A stretch of DNA of 64,000 bases from JAJFJD01 sp965228695 (GCA_965228695.1 CBDDIB010000002.1:2914001-2978000), one strand, 5' to 3'. Positions 15,757-25,590 are shown, counted from the first letter of the stretch. Made by a program: numbers and translations. Notes: generated by a model not told the origin, from the sequence alone.

Positions 15757-16231
15757 CTTGATATCCCCAATAAGGATTACCCTATAAAACGATCAACCGC
15801 CTTCAATTGATCATTTAGGCTAAGGCGTTGTTATGATTGTCGTTCATGGTAATCCTAATTTGTGACACGAAATATCGCCCGGATGGTGAAATTTGGAACT
15901 CAAGTGTCATACCTCCTTAGATACTTAATTCTGTTTATGATTAACCATTGCGTTGTGCAATAGGCAATTCTGGTTAAAGCCGATCTAATGACGCAAAAGG
16001 AGCAGGCGCGTCGGTAACCATCTGAAATCAAATATGAAAAATATTTCAACTATATGGCGACGATGGTTAATTCTTGCCGGTGCAGGGTAACGAGTTGTTT
16101 ACCCTCTCATGCTATCTCGTTCGAATCACCCATCAGACGCAGCCGTCGCTGGTCTGATCCACAATGCCCGGCTGGTTCGATCGCGCATACGGGAGTGGCC
16201 TCCCGAGTCACGTCGCCCGTGGAGGTAAGAT
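15757..16231. other. Divergent intergenic region between two LuxR genes
   Basis: A 475-bp AT-richer stretch without a supportable gene. AGGATTACC (15773-15781) recurs inverted as GGTAATCCT (15848-15856), a 9-bp inverted repeat with a spacer of 66 bp just upstream of the minus-strand regulator. It probably holds promoters for both regulators. Confidence 0.45.
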
Positions 16232-16909
16232 GTGCGAGTCCTGATGATCGACGATCACGGCATGTTCCGTCACGGCTTGCGCCTGACCCTGCAACAGCAG
16301 TTTGCCGATGTCGAGATACTCGAGGCGGCGACCATCGATCAGGGCATGGCGCTGGCGGAACAAGGCGGACCGATCGACCTGGCGCTGATCGATCTATTCC
16401 TCGCCGGCGAGGACGGGGTTGACGCCATTCAACGCCTCCGAACCATTTCACCGGACACCCCTGCGGCGGCGCTCACGGCCTCCGAAGACGTGCATGACGT
16501 GAACCGGGTCATGGCTGCGGGGGCGATGGGCTATATCAAGAAAAGTTTCGGTCCCGACGTCTTGAAGAACATCATCCAACTCATTCTGTCGGGGGAGCGG
16601 TTCTATCCGGTGTTGCAGGCGGACGCGCCGGCTATGGCTCTCGGGCGGGCGGACCGGGGCGAGCCGGTGCGGCGACCGGCCGCCGACTTACCTGTCGAAC
16701 TGACGCCGCGTCAGAAAGAAATACTGCAGGGTCTGGTGAACGGACGCTCGAATAAGGAGATTGCCCGCGATCTCGATATCATCGAGGGAACGGTAAAGGC
16801 TCATATCCGCAACATGATGGGCAAGCTTCGGGTTCGGAACCGTACGCAGCTTGCCCTCATGGCGACGCGGTTGGGATTCATCGATGAAGAGGGCCGCTGG
16901 CGGAATTAG
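16232..16909 (+). CDS. Canonical NarL/FixJ-type response regulator
   Basis: This is the only one of the four local LuxR proteins with a complete receiver. It has the acidic pair in 'VLMIDDHGMF', phospho-acceptor Asp in 'ALIDLFLAGEDG', Thr in 'AALTAS' and Lys in 'GYIKKS'. The HTH lies at about 150-205 ('LTPRQKEILQGLVNGRSNKE', 'DIIEGTVKAHIRNMMGKL'). It is therefore expected to be controlled by phosphorylation, possibly via the PAS proteins of the locus. The start is GTG at 16232 with GGAGG 6-7 nt upstream. It converges on the fadJ-like gene. Confidence 0.9.
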   Translation: MRVLMIDDHGMFRHGLRLTLQQQFADVEILEAATIDQGMALAEQGGPIDLALIDLFLAGEDGVDAIQRLRTISPDTPAAALTASEDVHDVNRVMAAGAMGYIKKSFGPDVLKNIIQLILSGERFYPVLQADAPAMALGRADRGEPVRRPAADLPVELTPRQKEILQGLVNGRSNKEIARDLDIIEGTVKAHIRNMMGKLRVRNRTQLALMATRLGFIDEEGRWRN

Positions 16910-16949
16910 GGCCGCCCTCGACCACGGCTCCGGAAGGATACGGAACCGT

Positions 16950-19112
16950 CTAGACCCGGACCAGGGCTTGCCATCCGGGATCCGGCTCGGCGGCCGCTCC
17001 TGAATTTTCGACGATCTTGACCCATTTCCGGTGCAAAGCCTCGGCATCGCCCGACTGAAGATAGTGGATCGGCCCGCCGCGGAACGGCGCAAAGCCGGCC
17101 CCGAAAATGAGCCCCGCATCCAGCAGGTCGGCGTCCTCGACGATCTTTTCCCGCCAACACGCGATGCAGGTATCGAGCAGCGGCAAAATAAGCCGGTCCT
17201 GAAGTTCGGCCGACGGGGCCGTGTTGCCCGATTTGGCTTTGACCGGCTTTCCCTTGCGATACGGGTAGAATCCTTGGCCCGTTTTCTTCCCGAGGTCGCC
17301 CTTCCCGACGAGCCGCTTGAGCGCTGCCGGCGGTTCCCATCCATCGCCGCCCGCGAGGATTTGTCCGACGTGCAGGCAGATATCGAGACCGACCGCGTCG
17401 GCAAGTTCCAGCGGGCCCATGGGCATGCCGAATGCCTCGGCGGCGGCATCGATCGCGGCGGGTGCGTTGCCTTCGTCGAGCAGATCGACCGCCGCGAGGA
17501 GATAAGGTGTAAGCACTCGGTTGACGAGGAAGCCCGGTACGCTGCGCACCGGCAGCGGCAATTTGTCGATCTGACGGGCGAAGGCCAGTCCGTCGTCGAT
17601 CACGGCGGTATCGGAATTCTCGCCGCGTACGACTTCCAGCAGCGGCATCTGCGCGACCGGGTTGAAGAAATGCAGCCCGATCAATCGGCCCGGTTTCTTC
17701 AGGACGGTCGCCAGGTCCTCGAGCGGAATGCTTGACGTGTTGGTCGCCAGCAGGGCGCCCGGCTTCATCTGCGGCTCCAGCGAACGGTACAGCGTATGTT
17801 TGAGGTCGATGTCTTCCGGAATCGCCTCGATGATCACGTCGGCGTGGCGTATCCCGTTCCCATCGATATCGGGGATCAACCGGTCCAGGGCCGCGCGGCT
17901 TTCGCCGGGCGCCCTGAGACGCCGTTTGAACAGCTTGGCGGCGCGCCCCATCGCCGGGGCGATGTATTCGGCGCCGCGGTCCTGCAGCGTGACCCGCAGC
18001 CCGCGCAGGGCGCACCAGGCGGCGATGTCGCCGCCCATCGTTCCAGCGCCGATCACATGGATATGCTCGAACGGCTTGTCCGACGCCTTGCCGAGATCTT
18101 TCAGGCGTTCGCTGAGGAAAAACACACGGACCAGGTTCTGCGCGGTGGATCCGGTGATCAACTCTGCGATCGACCGGGCTTCCTGGCGCATCATGCGGTC
18201 GCGGAAGTCGCCATGGCGGACCCAGAGGTCGATCAACGCGTAGGGGGCAGGGTAGTGCTCGGGACGCGCTTTCTTGCGGACCTGCGCCCGCATGATCGGC
18301 GCCAGGGCCCATCGGACCGGCAGCAGATTGCTGATGATCACCGAGAGACGCCGTCGCTTGACCCGCAACTTGCCGCCGATGGCCATTTTTGCCGCACGCT
18401 CGAAATGCCGCGGCTGGGTGACGGCGTCGACGACCCCCGTCCGCTTCGCCGCCCGGGCGCGCAGACTGCGGCCGGTCAGCATCAGGCCCATCGCGGCAGT
18501 CGCTGGGATCAGGCGGGTCAGCCGCGCCGTGCCGCCGAGTCCTGGATGAATGCCGAGCCGGACTTCGGGCAATCCGAGCCGCGCGTCGTCGCTGGCGACC
18601 CGGTAACGGCAGGCGAGCGCCAGCTCCAGGCCGCCACCGAGGCAGAAGCCGTGGATCAGCGCGACGGTCGGGAAGGGCAGTTTCTCGACCCGGTTCAGGA
18701 CCGCATGGCCGCGCAGCACCAGTTCTTCCACGTCATCCGGGTCCTGGAGTCGGCGAAATTCACTGACATCCGCGCCCGCGATGAATCCGTTTTCCTTACC
18801 CGACCGGATGATCAGGCCGGACGGCTTGTCCCGGTCGAGGTCATCGAGCACCTCGTCCAGCGCCGCCAATACGTCCTTCGACAAGGTGTTGGTGCTCGCG
18901 TCCGACCGGTCGAGCGTCAGCCAATGGACATTGTCCTCGTCCCGATGGGCATGCCAGTGGCGCGGCGTGGCGACCGTGGCGCTTTCGGCGGGCTTCGGCG
19001 CAGCCGGTTTCGACTTGACGGTCGTGGTCTCGGATTGTGCCGCGTTTTCCGGCGGCGTGCGGACGGTTTCCGCGCTGGACTTGCCGGTCATCCGTTTTGT
19101 TTTTGCCGCCAT
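16950..19112 (-). CDS. fadJ: Fatty-acid oxidation multifunctional enzyme (enoyl-CoA hydratase / 3-hydroxyacyl-CoA dehydrogenase)
   Basis: The 720-residue product has a low-complexity N-terminus (about 1-45). A crotonase domain follows (about 48-240: 'GFIAGADVSEF', 'GFCLGGGLELALACRYR'), and then a 3-hydroxyacyl-CoA dehydrogenase (about 335-700: 'IHVIGAGTMGGDIAAWCA', 'LIGLHFFNPVAQMPLLEV', 'VPGFLVNRVLTPYLLAA'). It carries out hydration and NAD-dependent oxidation in beta-oxidation. The start lies 1 bp after the thiolase stop, so the two are translationally coupled. It is the last gene of the fadDEIJ operon. fadB is the alternative name for this architecture. Confidence 0.9.
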   Translation of the reverse strand: MAAKTKRMTGKSSAETVRTPPENAAQSETTTVKSKPAAPKPAESATVATPRHWHAHRDEDNVHWLTLDRSDASTNTLSKDVLAALDEVLDDLDRDKPSGLIIRSGKENGFIAGADVSEFRRLQDPDDVEELVLRGHAVLNRVEKLPFPTVALIHGFCLGGGLELALACRYRVASDDARLGLPEVRLGIHPGLGGTARLTRLIPATAAMGLMLTGRSLRARAAKRTGVVDAVTQPRHFERAAKMAIGGKLRVKRRRLSVIISNLLPVRWALAPIMRAQVRKKARPEHYPAPYALIDLWVRHGDFRDRMMRQEARSIAELITGSTAQNLVRVFFLSERLKDLGKASDKPFEHIHVIGAGTMGGDIAAWCALRGLRVTLQDRGAEYIAPAMGRAAKLFKRRLRAPGESRAALDRLIPDIDGNGIRHADVIIEAIPEDIDLKHTLYRSLEPQMKPGALLATNTSSIPLEDLATVLKKPGRLIGLHFFNPVAQMPLLEVVRGENSDTAVIDDGLAFARQIDKLPLPVRSVPGFLVNRVLTPYLLAAVDLLDEGNAPAAIDAAAEAFGMPMGPLELADAVGLDICLHVGQILAGGDGWEPPAALKRLVGKGDLGKKTGQGFYPYRKGKPVKAKSGNTAPSAELQDRLILPLLDTCIACWREKIVEDADLLDAGLIFGAGFAPFRGGPIHYLQSGDAEALHRKWVKIVENSGAAAEPDPGWQALVRV

Positions 19113-19113
19113 G

Positions 19114-20409
19114 CTACGCGGCCTCCATCAACAGGGCGCCGCCCTGACCGCCGCCGATGCACAGCGACGCGATCCCGCGTTTGGCTTTGCGCCGCGTCAG
19201 GACATGCAGCAGGTGGAGGGCGATCCGCGCGCCGCTGGACCCGACCGGATGGCCGATGCTGATCGCCCCGCCATCGACGTTCAGCCGGTCCGGATCGACC
19301 GCGCCGAGCGGGCCGTCGAGGCCGAGTTGATTCTTGCAGTAGTCGGCATCGGTCCAGGCCGCGAGGCAGGCCAGGACTTGCGCCGCGAAGGCCTCGTTGA
19401 TCTCCCAGGCGTCGATATCGTCCAGGGCGTAGCCGTTGCGGGTGAGGATCGGCGTCGAGGCATGCACCGGGCCAAGGCCCATCTGCGCCGGATCGAGCGC
19501 CGCCCATTCGCTGTCGACGATCTGGCCCATCGGCGTCAGTCCATGCTGCTTGACGGCATCCCCGGACGCCAGGATGAGCCAGGCGGCACCGTCGGTGATC
19601 TGCGAACTGTTGCCGGGCGTCACCGTCCCGAACGGGCGCTCGAATACCGGGCGCAGTTTCGCCAGTTTTTCGATATCGTTGTCGGGCCGAACCCCGTCGT
19701 CCTGCTCGAAATGCTTGCCGCGCGTATCGAAGATCGGTTCGATCTCCTCGAAATGGCCTTCCGATTGGGCCTTCGCCGTGCGCTTGTGGCTCTCCAGGGC
19801 GAATGCGTCCATCGCTTCCCGACTGATGGAGAATTTGTCCGCAAGGACCTCCGCCGTCTGCCCCATATTGAGATTGACCACCGGGTCCGTCAGCCCCTTC
19901 ATGAGCCCGATGACGGGGACCAGGAAGCCGGGGCGCCAGGCCAGGGCGGCCTTGGCCTTCGCGAGTGTGCCGCGCGCGGTGTTCAGGTCCGCCAGCCAAT
20001 TAACCATGCGGGCATTGAACAGGATCGGCGAATGGCTCAACGCCTCGGTGCCGCCGGCGAGGATCAGATCGGCGCGGTCGTCGGCGATATACCGGGCGGC
20101 GGTCTCGATCGATTGCAGGCCCGACGCGCAATTGCGTTGCACGGTCCAGGCGGTCACCCGTTCCCCGCAGCCGAGCCGCAGCGCAGCGATCCGCGCCGGA
20201 TTGACCTCGTCGGCCGTCGGCGAAACGCAGCCGAGAATGACCTCGTCCAACTGCTCCGGTGCGAAAGGCTGGCGCAGCAGGAGAGGACGGCCGGCAGCGA
20301 CCGCGAGGTCGACCGGCGAGAAGGGCCCTGGACGGCCACGCGCCTTCAGGAAGGGCGTGCGGTTGCCGTCGACTACATAGACAGGGCGACGGGTGGCTGA
20401 GGTGCTGAT
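19114..20409 (-). CDS. fadI: Acetyl-CoA C-acyltransferase (thiolase), apparent AUC start
   Basis: A 431-residue thiolase with catalytic Cys in 'QRNCASGLQSIE', His in 'SIGHPVGSSGARIALH' and Cys in 'CIGGGQGGALLME'. It cleaves 3-ketoacyl-CoA in beta-oxidation. The conserved N-terminus ('RRPVYVVDGNRTPFLKARG') lies upstream of every in-frame ATG, GTG or TTG; the first such codon, TTG at 20250, would delete 53 residues. The only sensible start is ATC at 20409, with AAGGAG 8 nt upstream, giving (M)STSATRRPVY. It overlaps the acyl-CoA dehydrogenase end by 37 bp. Confidence 0.88.
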   Translation of the reverse strand: MSTSATRRPVYVVDGNRTPFLKARGRPGPFSPVDLAVAAGRPLLLRQPFAPEQLDEVILGCVSPTADEVNPARIAALRLGCGERVTAWTVQRNCASGLQSIETAARYIADDRADLILAGGTEALSHSPILFNARMVNWLADLNTARGTLAKAKAALAWRPGFLVPVIGLMKGLTDPVVNLNMGQTAEVLADKFSISREAMDAFALESHKRTAKAQSEGHFEEIEPIFDTRGKHFEQDDGVRPDNDIEKLAKLRPVFERPFGTVTPGNSSQITDGAAWLILASGDAVKQHGLTPMGQIVDSEWAALDPAQMGLGPVHASTPILTRNGYALDDIDAWEINEAFAAQVLACLAAWTDADYCKNQLGLDGPLGAVDPDRLNVDGGAISIGHPVGSSGARIALHLLHVLTRRKAKRGIASLCIGGGQGGALLMEAA

Positions 20410-22640
20410 CGCTCCACTCCTTTTTTGCCGATTTCCTCCGGTGCGAAGTCGTCGACCATGATGGCGGTCCGGGTGGCTTCGGCCGCATCGTCGAGAAGGG
20501 CCGATTCGGCCTTGGAAATGACACCTTGCGCCAGCCCTTCGGCGGCGGTCCGAATTTTGCGGTCGCGCAGCTTACGCTCGACCGGTTCGGCCGCGAGGAC
20601 CCGTTCCAGCGCGTGTTCCAGGCAGCCGGTGATGTCGGCGGGATCGTGCGAAACGAAGATGCCGTCGGTCAGGCGGTCGCGGGCCTCCGACGGTTCCATC
20701 ATCAGGCCGGCGCACTGAGCGGCCAGCTTGTCCGATGGGGCCTTGCGGCGCATGCCGAGCGGGAAGACGATGGCGCACAGCGCCCAGGCCATCGGCCGGG
20801 ACGGGAAGTTGACGAGGATCTCGTCCAGCCGCCGCTGGATTTCATACAGTGCGTTCTGGCAACACCAATGCAGCAGCGGTTCGTCCGCCTGCGGCCTGCC
20901 GTCATGCTCGAACCGCATCATGACGCACGCCATCAAATACATCTCGCTGAGAATGTCACCGAGCCGCGCCGACAGGCTTTCGCGCCGTTTCAGGCCACCG
21001 CCGAGCAGCACCAGCGCCGCTTCGGCCACGACGGCGAAGGACGCGCTCGCCCGGCTGAGTTGCTTGTAATAGTGCTTGGCGACGCCGGCATCCGGCGCAT
21101 TGGCCCATTCACCGCCGGTGGCGTTGTGGAACAACGACCGCCCGATGATGTTCAGTTGGTGCCGGAGGTGGGCGAACAGGGCCTCGTCGAAGGCGTCGAG
21201 CCCGGCTTCCCGGTCCGGGTCGTGTGCGGCCGCCATCTCGCGCTGCAGCCACGGATGACACCGGATCGCCCCTTGGCCGAAGATGATCATGCTGCGCGTC
21301 AGAATATTCGCCCCCTCGACCGTGATGCTGACCGGCAGGGCGTAGTAGACGTTCGCCAGATAGTTGCTCGGCCCGTTGCAGATTGCCCGGCCCCCGTGGA
21401 CATCCATCGCGTCGTTGATCGTGTCGCGCAGCCGGTCGGTGGTGTGATACTTGACCACCGCCGACAGGACCGCGGGCTTCTCGCCGAGATCGACCGCCGC
21501 CGCCGTGATCGCGCGGGCGGCTTCCAGCAGATAGGCGTTGCCCGCAATCCGCGCCAGCGCTTCCTGGACGCCTTCGAACTTGCCGACGGGCAGGCGGAAC
21601 TGTTTCCGCACCCGCGCATAGGCGCCGGTGGTGCGGGCGCAGAACTTAGCGCCGCCCGTGCTGGCGGACGGGAGCGAAATCGAACGGCCGGCGGCGAGGC
21701 AGTTCATCAGCATACGCCAGCCTTGTCCGACATAGTCTTGGCCGCCGATGATCCAGTCCATCGGCATGAACACGTCGGCGCCGTGCGTCGGGCCGTTCTG
21801 GAATGCCTGGTTCGCCGGAAAATGCCGGCGTCCGATTTCCACGCCGGGCGTGTCCGTCGGCACAAGGGCGAGGGTGATGCCCAGGTCTTCCTCGTCGCCC
21901 AGCAGACCGTCGGGATCAGACAGCCGGAACGCCAGCCCCATGATCGTCGCGACCGGCGCCAGCGTGATGTAGCGTTTTTCCCAACTCACCCGCATGCCGA
22001 GAACGCGTTCACCGTTGTAATCGCCGTAACAGACAATTCCCCGGTCGGGCAGAGAAGCGGCATCCGATCCGGCGTCCGGCCCGGTCAATGCAAAACACGG
22101 AATGTCCTGACCGGCGGCAAGCCGCGGCAGGTAGTGTTTCTTCTGGTCGTCGGTGCCGTATTCCAACAGCAGTTCGGCCGGGCCGAGCGAGTTCGGCACC
22201 ATGACGGTCACCGCGGCGGCGAGGCTGCGCGTCGAAATCTTCATGACCACGGCGGAATGCGCGAGGGCCGAGAACCCGAGCCCGCCATGCGCCTTCGGGA
22301 TGATCATGCCGAGGAAGCCTTCATCCTTGATGAACTGCCAGATATCCGGCGGCAGGTCGCCGCGTTCCGCGGTGATCTCCCAGTCGTCGAGGCGGGCGCA
22401 AAGCGCTTCGGTCGGCCCGTCGAGGAAGGCCTGTTCCTCGGCGCTGAGGGTCGGACGCGCCAGCGCGCGCATCGACTCCCAGTCGGGGTTTCCCGAAAAC
22501 AGATCGCCGTCCCACCACACCGTGCCGGCTTCGATTGCATCGCGCTCGGTGTCCGACATCGGCGGCAACACCTTGCGGTACCAGTTGAGCATCGGGGCGC
22601 TGATGAACTGCCGCCGTAGTCCGTGAAATAGACCTGCCAT
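20373..22640 (-). CDS. fadE: Acyl-CoA dehydrogenase, FadE type
   Basis: The 755-residue protein has the usual acyl-CoA dehydrogenase body (about 80-480: 'PCFALTGPDAGSDAASLPD', 'KRYITLAPVATIMGLAF', 'DVHGGRAICNGPSNYLAN') plus the long C-terminal region (DUF1974-like, about 480-740) that marks FadE among bacterial acyl-CoA dehydrogenases. It catalyses the first FAD-dependent oxidation step. It lies 21 bp downstream of fadD and overlaps fadI by 37 bp, so translation is coupled. Length fits the family. Confidence 0.92.
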   Translation of the reverse strand: MAGLFHGLRRQFISAPMLNWYRKVLPPMSDTERDAIEAGTVWWDGDLFSGNPDWESMRALARPTLSAEEQAFLDGPTEALCARLDDWEITAERGDLPPDIWQFIKDEGFLGMIIPKAHGGLGFSALAHSAVVMKISTRSLAAAVTVMVPNSLGPAELLLEYGTDDQKKHYLPRLAAGQDIPCFALTGPDAGSDAASLPDRGIVCYGDYNGERVLGMRVSWEKRYITLAPVATIMGLAFRLSDPDGLLGDEEDLGITLALVPTDTPGVEIGRRHFPANQAFQNGPTHGADVFMPMDWIIGGQDYVGQGWRMLMNCLAAGRSISLPSASTGGAKFCARTTGAYARVRKQFRLPVGKFEGVQEALARIAGNAYLLEAARAITAAAVDLGEKPAVLSAVVKYHTTDRLRDTINDAMDVHGGRAICNGPSNYLANVYYALPVSITVEGANILTRSMIIFGQGAIRCHPWLQREMAAAHDPDREAGLDAFDEALFAHLRHQLNIIGRSLFHNATGGEWANAPDAGVAKHYYKQLSRASASFAVVAEAALVLLGGGLKRRESLSARLGDILSEMYLMACVMMRFEHDGRPQADEPLLHWCCQNALYEIQRRLDEILVNFPSRPMAWALCAIVFPLGMRRKAPSDKLAAQCAGLMMEPSEARDRLTDGIFVSHDPADITGCLEHALERVLAAEPVERKLRDRKIRTAAEGLAQGVISKAESALLDDAAEATRTAIMVDDFAPEEIGKKGVERSAPQPPVALSM

Positions 22641-22661
22641 GTCCGACCTTCCTGGTTCCGC

Positions 22662-24524
22662 CTAGGCGGAAACGCTCTTCGGGCTGTTCGAGGAGTCCGC
22701 GTCCGGTGTGTCCTCCGTGTCCGCGGCGTACCCGGCGCTGCGCCGCTCTTCCTCGGCCATCAGATCCTTGCGCGACGGCTTGCCGATCAATGTCTGCGGC
22801 AAGCTGTCCCGGAACTCGACCCTGGACGGCACTTCGAAGGACGCCAACTCGTCCTTCAGAAAGGCGCGCAGTTCGGCGCTGGTAATCTTCGCGCCGGGGT
22901 GCAGCTTGACGTATGCCTTGACGATCTCGCCGCGGTGCCGGTTCGGCACGCCGCAGACGACGGCTTCCTCGACCGCCGGGTGCAGATAGATGGCTTCCTC
23001 CACCATCCGGGGATAGACGTTGAAGCCGCCGCTCAGGATCAGGTCCTTGATCCGGTCGATGATGAACAGGTAGCCGTCCTCGTCGATATAGCCGACGTCC
23101 CCGGTATGCAGCCGGCCGCCGCGAAAGGCGTCGGCATTTTCGTCGGGTCGGTCCATGTAGCCGGCCATCACCTGCGGCCCGGAAATACAGATTTCGCCAT
23201 GCTCGCCGAAGGGCAGCAACTTGTCCGGATCCTTGCGGTCGGTGATCTCGATCAGCGTGCCGGGCAGCGGCAGACCCACGGAGCCGGTCTTGTTGACGCC
23301 CTCGAAGGGATTGACCGTGCAGACCGGACTCGCCTCGGTCAGGCCGTAGCCTTCGACCAGGGTGCATCCCGTGACCGCCTCGAATTTTTCCTTCACCCGC
23401 GCGGGCAGCGGCGCGCCCCCGGAGATGCAGAGCTCGAGGCTCGACAGGTCGAATTTGTCGATCGCGGAATACCCGTTCAGCGCCGAGAACATCGTCGGCA
23501 CGCCACAGAAGACGGTGGGCTTGTGTTCGTCGATCGCGTTCAGCACGTCCTCGGTGTTGAAGCGCGGCAGCAACACCAATTCCGATGCGTTGTAGAGCGC
23601 GTTGTTCATGACCCCGGTCATGCCGAAGACATGGAACAGGGGCAGGATGCCGAGGAATTTTTCCTCACCGCGTGTCGCCGATGTCGCCCACAAACTGGTC
23701 TGGACCGCGTTCGCATACAGGTTCGCGTGGGTCAGCATCGCGCCTTTCGGCGTCCCGGTGGTGCCGCCGGTATATTGCAGCACGGCCATGTCCACCGCGG
23801 GATCGATCGCCGGCGCGGCATAGCCGCCGTCGTTATCGATCAAGGAATCATACGTGATATGCGCTTCGTCCGACGGTATCGACGCGATTTCCTTGCGCTT
23901 GGTGAAGGCGAACAGCAAGCCGCTCGAGAACGGCAGGATGTCGCGCATCCGGCAGGTGATGATCTTCTCGAGGGCGCCGTCCTGGATACGGTCCGCGATC
24001 TTCGGATACAGCGTTTTCAGGTTCAGCGTCACCATGATGCGCGTGTTGGAATCGAGGATCTGCCGCGCGATCTCGCGTTTCGCATACAGCGGGTTGTAGT
24101 TCACGGCCACCGCGCCGATGCGCAGGATGGCGAAATAAAAGATCACGTAATAGGGACAGTTCGGCAGCAGCAGGCCCACCCGGTCGCCCTTGCGGACGCC
24201 GAGATCCTGCAGCCCTTTTCCGACCCGGTTCACCAAGCCGTCGACGGTCTTGTAGTCGTAGCGCTTGCCGAGAAACTCGAGGCATGGATTGTGGGGAAAG
24301 TCGGCGACGGCATCGTCGAGGATCTTGGTGACAGGATGGCTTTCGATCTCGGCGGCCCAGGTCAGCGATGTCGGATAGGAATCCTCCCACGGATAGCGCT
24401 CCGGCGGCACGACGCGGTGTAGACCGGCGCGTTTCGGGCCGAGCGACGCGACGGCGGACCGGACCGCGGCGCCAAGCTTGGAGAGGCTATTTTTATTGAT
24501 AAATTTCAAATTCATAACCTGCAT
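22662..24524 (-). CDS. fadD: Long-chain fatty-acid-CoA ligase
   Basis: The 620-residue AMP-forming ligase shows the P-loop 'VLQYTGGTTGTPKGAMLTH' (about residue 250), 'EGYGLTEASPVC', 'LHTGDVGYIDEDGYLFI' and the C-terminal 'NGxK'-like region ('SLPQTLIGKPSRKDL'; the usual Lys near the end is in this block). It activates fatty acids with ATP and CoA. It is the first gene of the minus-strand fad operon. Two in-frame ATGs (24524 and 24515) are possible starts. C-terminal 25 residues are low-complexity. Confidence 0.92.
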   Translation of the reverse strand: MQVMNLKFINKNSLSKLGAAVRSAVASLGPKRAGLHRVVPPERYPWEDSYPTSLTWAAEIESHPVTKILDDAVADFPHNPCLEFLGKRYDYKTVDGLVNRVGKGLQDLGVRKGDRVGLLLPNCPYYVIFYFAILRIGAVAVNYNPLYAKREIARQILDSNTRIMVTLNLKTLYPKIADRIQDGALEKIITCRMRDILPFSSGLLFAFTKRKEIASIPSDEAHITYDSLIDNDGGYAAPAIDPAVDMAVLQYTGGTTGTPKGAMLTHANLYANAVQTSLWATSATRGEEKFLGILPLFHVFGMTGVMNNALYNASELVLLPRFNTEDVLNAIDEHKPTVFCGVPTMFSALNGYSAIDKFDLSSLELCISGGAPLPARVKEKFEAVTGCTLVEGYGLTEASPVCTVNPFEGVNKTGSVGLPLPGTLIEITDRKDPDKLLPFGEHGEICISGPQVMAGYMDRPDENADAFRGGRLHTGDVGYIDEDGYLFIIDRIKDLILSGGFNVYPRMVEEAIYLHPAVEEAVVCGVPNRHRGEIVKAYVKLHPGAKITSAELRAFLKDELASFEVPSRVEFRDSLPQTLIGKPSRKDLMAEEERRSAGYAADTEDTPDADSSNSPKSVSA

Positions 24525-24624
24525 TCTTTAGAGCAAATGTTAGCCGGTGGGGGCCGATTGTCCGATTTTTGCGGCGATTTGCCCTGAAGGTTTCTATTTA
24601 TCCCTTGATAAGGTTGCGGAAATT

Positions 24625-25590
24625 TTAACCCGCCTCCGCGCGAATCGGCCCGGAATTGAGGTTTTCCCGGCGCGCCAGCATGCCGATCACTTCCATCAAT
24701 TCGGGTACGATGCGGTCCACGGCATTGGCGCCTTCTTCGATGGCGTCTTCGGCGCGGTGAAAGTCCAGCAGTCCGATATGTCCCATGCGGGGCGTGATGG
24801 AGACATCCGGCGGATCGCCGGCCAATCGGCTTCGGGTAATTCGGTCGAGCAGGATGCTGAAGCTTGCGGCCATCGTCCCTAAGAAATTGGGTTCTTCCTG
24901 CTCGGCCGCAAGGAGTTGGCGCATCGCGGGTCCCAATCGTTCCGGGGTGCAGGTGCGGCGTTCCTCGCCAGTATACGGCTCCTGGTCTGGTCCGGCACCC
25001 GGATTTCGCTCGTCCGTGTCGGCCATGCCGCTCATGGTGTCTCCGGTTAGGGTGACCGCGATAACCACCCGCGCGCCCATGGCCCGGCAGACCGAGACCG
25101 GCACCGGATTGACCAATGCGCCGTCGATCAGCCAGCGGCCATTGACCTTGATCGGCTTGAAAATGCCTGGAATTGAAACGGAGGCGCGGATTGCGTCCAG
25201 CAAATGACCTTCGGTCAGCCAGATTTCGTGACCGGTGTGCAGTTCGGAGGCGACGGTGGCGAAGCGGGTCGGCAGGTCTTCTATTTGGCGGTCGCCCACC
25301 ATTTTCTCCAACTCGCGAAACATTCGTTTTCCGCCGATGATGCCGTTATCCGGCACCATGAAGTCGAGCAACCGCACCATGCGGAACCGGGTCAGCGTGC
25401 GGACCAGATCGGTCAGCGCGTCCATTTGTCCGGCGAGGTAGAAGCCGCCGACCAGCGCACCCATGGAGGTGCCGCAGATCATGTCGGGAACCAGGCCGAG
25501 TTCCTGGAGGCGCCGGAGCACCCCGATATGGGCCCAGCCGCGGGCGATGCCGCCGCCTAGGGCAAGTCCGATCGTCGGGCCGGTCGTCAT
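24625..25590 (-). CDS. Patatin-like phospholipase/lipase
   Basis: The 321-residue product is a cytoplasmic RssA/YchK-type patatin. The oxyanion-hole motif is 'ALGGGIARG' (about 10), the nucleophile Ser is in 'CGTSMGALVGG' (about 42), and the catalytic Asp is in 'LIDGALVNPVP' (about 165). It would release fatty acids from lipids, which fits its place 100 bp upstream of fadD on the same strand. The C-terminal 100 residues are specific to this protein. A strong hairpin lies in its leader (25631-25666). Confidence 0.88.
   Translation of the reverse strand: MTTGPTIGLALGGGIARGWAHIGVLRRLQELGLVPDMICGTSMGALVGGFYLAGQMDALTDLVRTLTRFRMVRLLDFMVPDNGIIGGKRMFRELEKMVGDRQIEDLPTRFATVASELHTGHEIWLTEGHLLDAIRASVSIPGIFKPIKVNGRWLIDGALVNPVPVSVCRAMGARVVIAVTLTGDTMSGMADTDERNPGAGPDQEPYTGEERRTCTPERLGPAMRQLLAAEQEEPNFLGTMAASFSILLDRITRSRLAGDPPDVSITPRMGHIGLLDFHRAEDAIEEGANAVDRIVPELMEVIGMLARRENLNSGPIRAEAG

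Noticed and set aside
17796..20400. Long plus-strand frames opposite fadJ and fadI (488 and 539 codons)
   Set aside because: They oppose well-conserved enzymes and show no recognisable domain.
20526..22619. 697-codon open frame antisense to fadE
   Set aside because: It is a GC-driven shadow frame with His/Arg/Gly/Asp-rich content and no motif; the minus-strand FadE frame is unmistakable.
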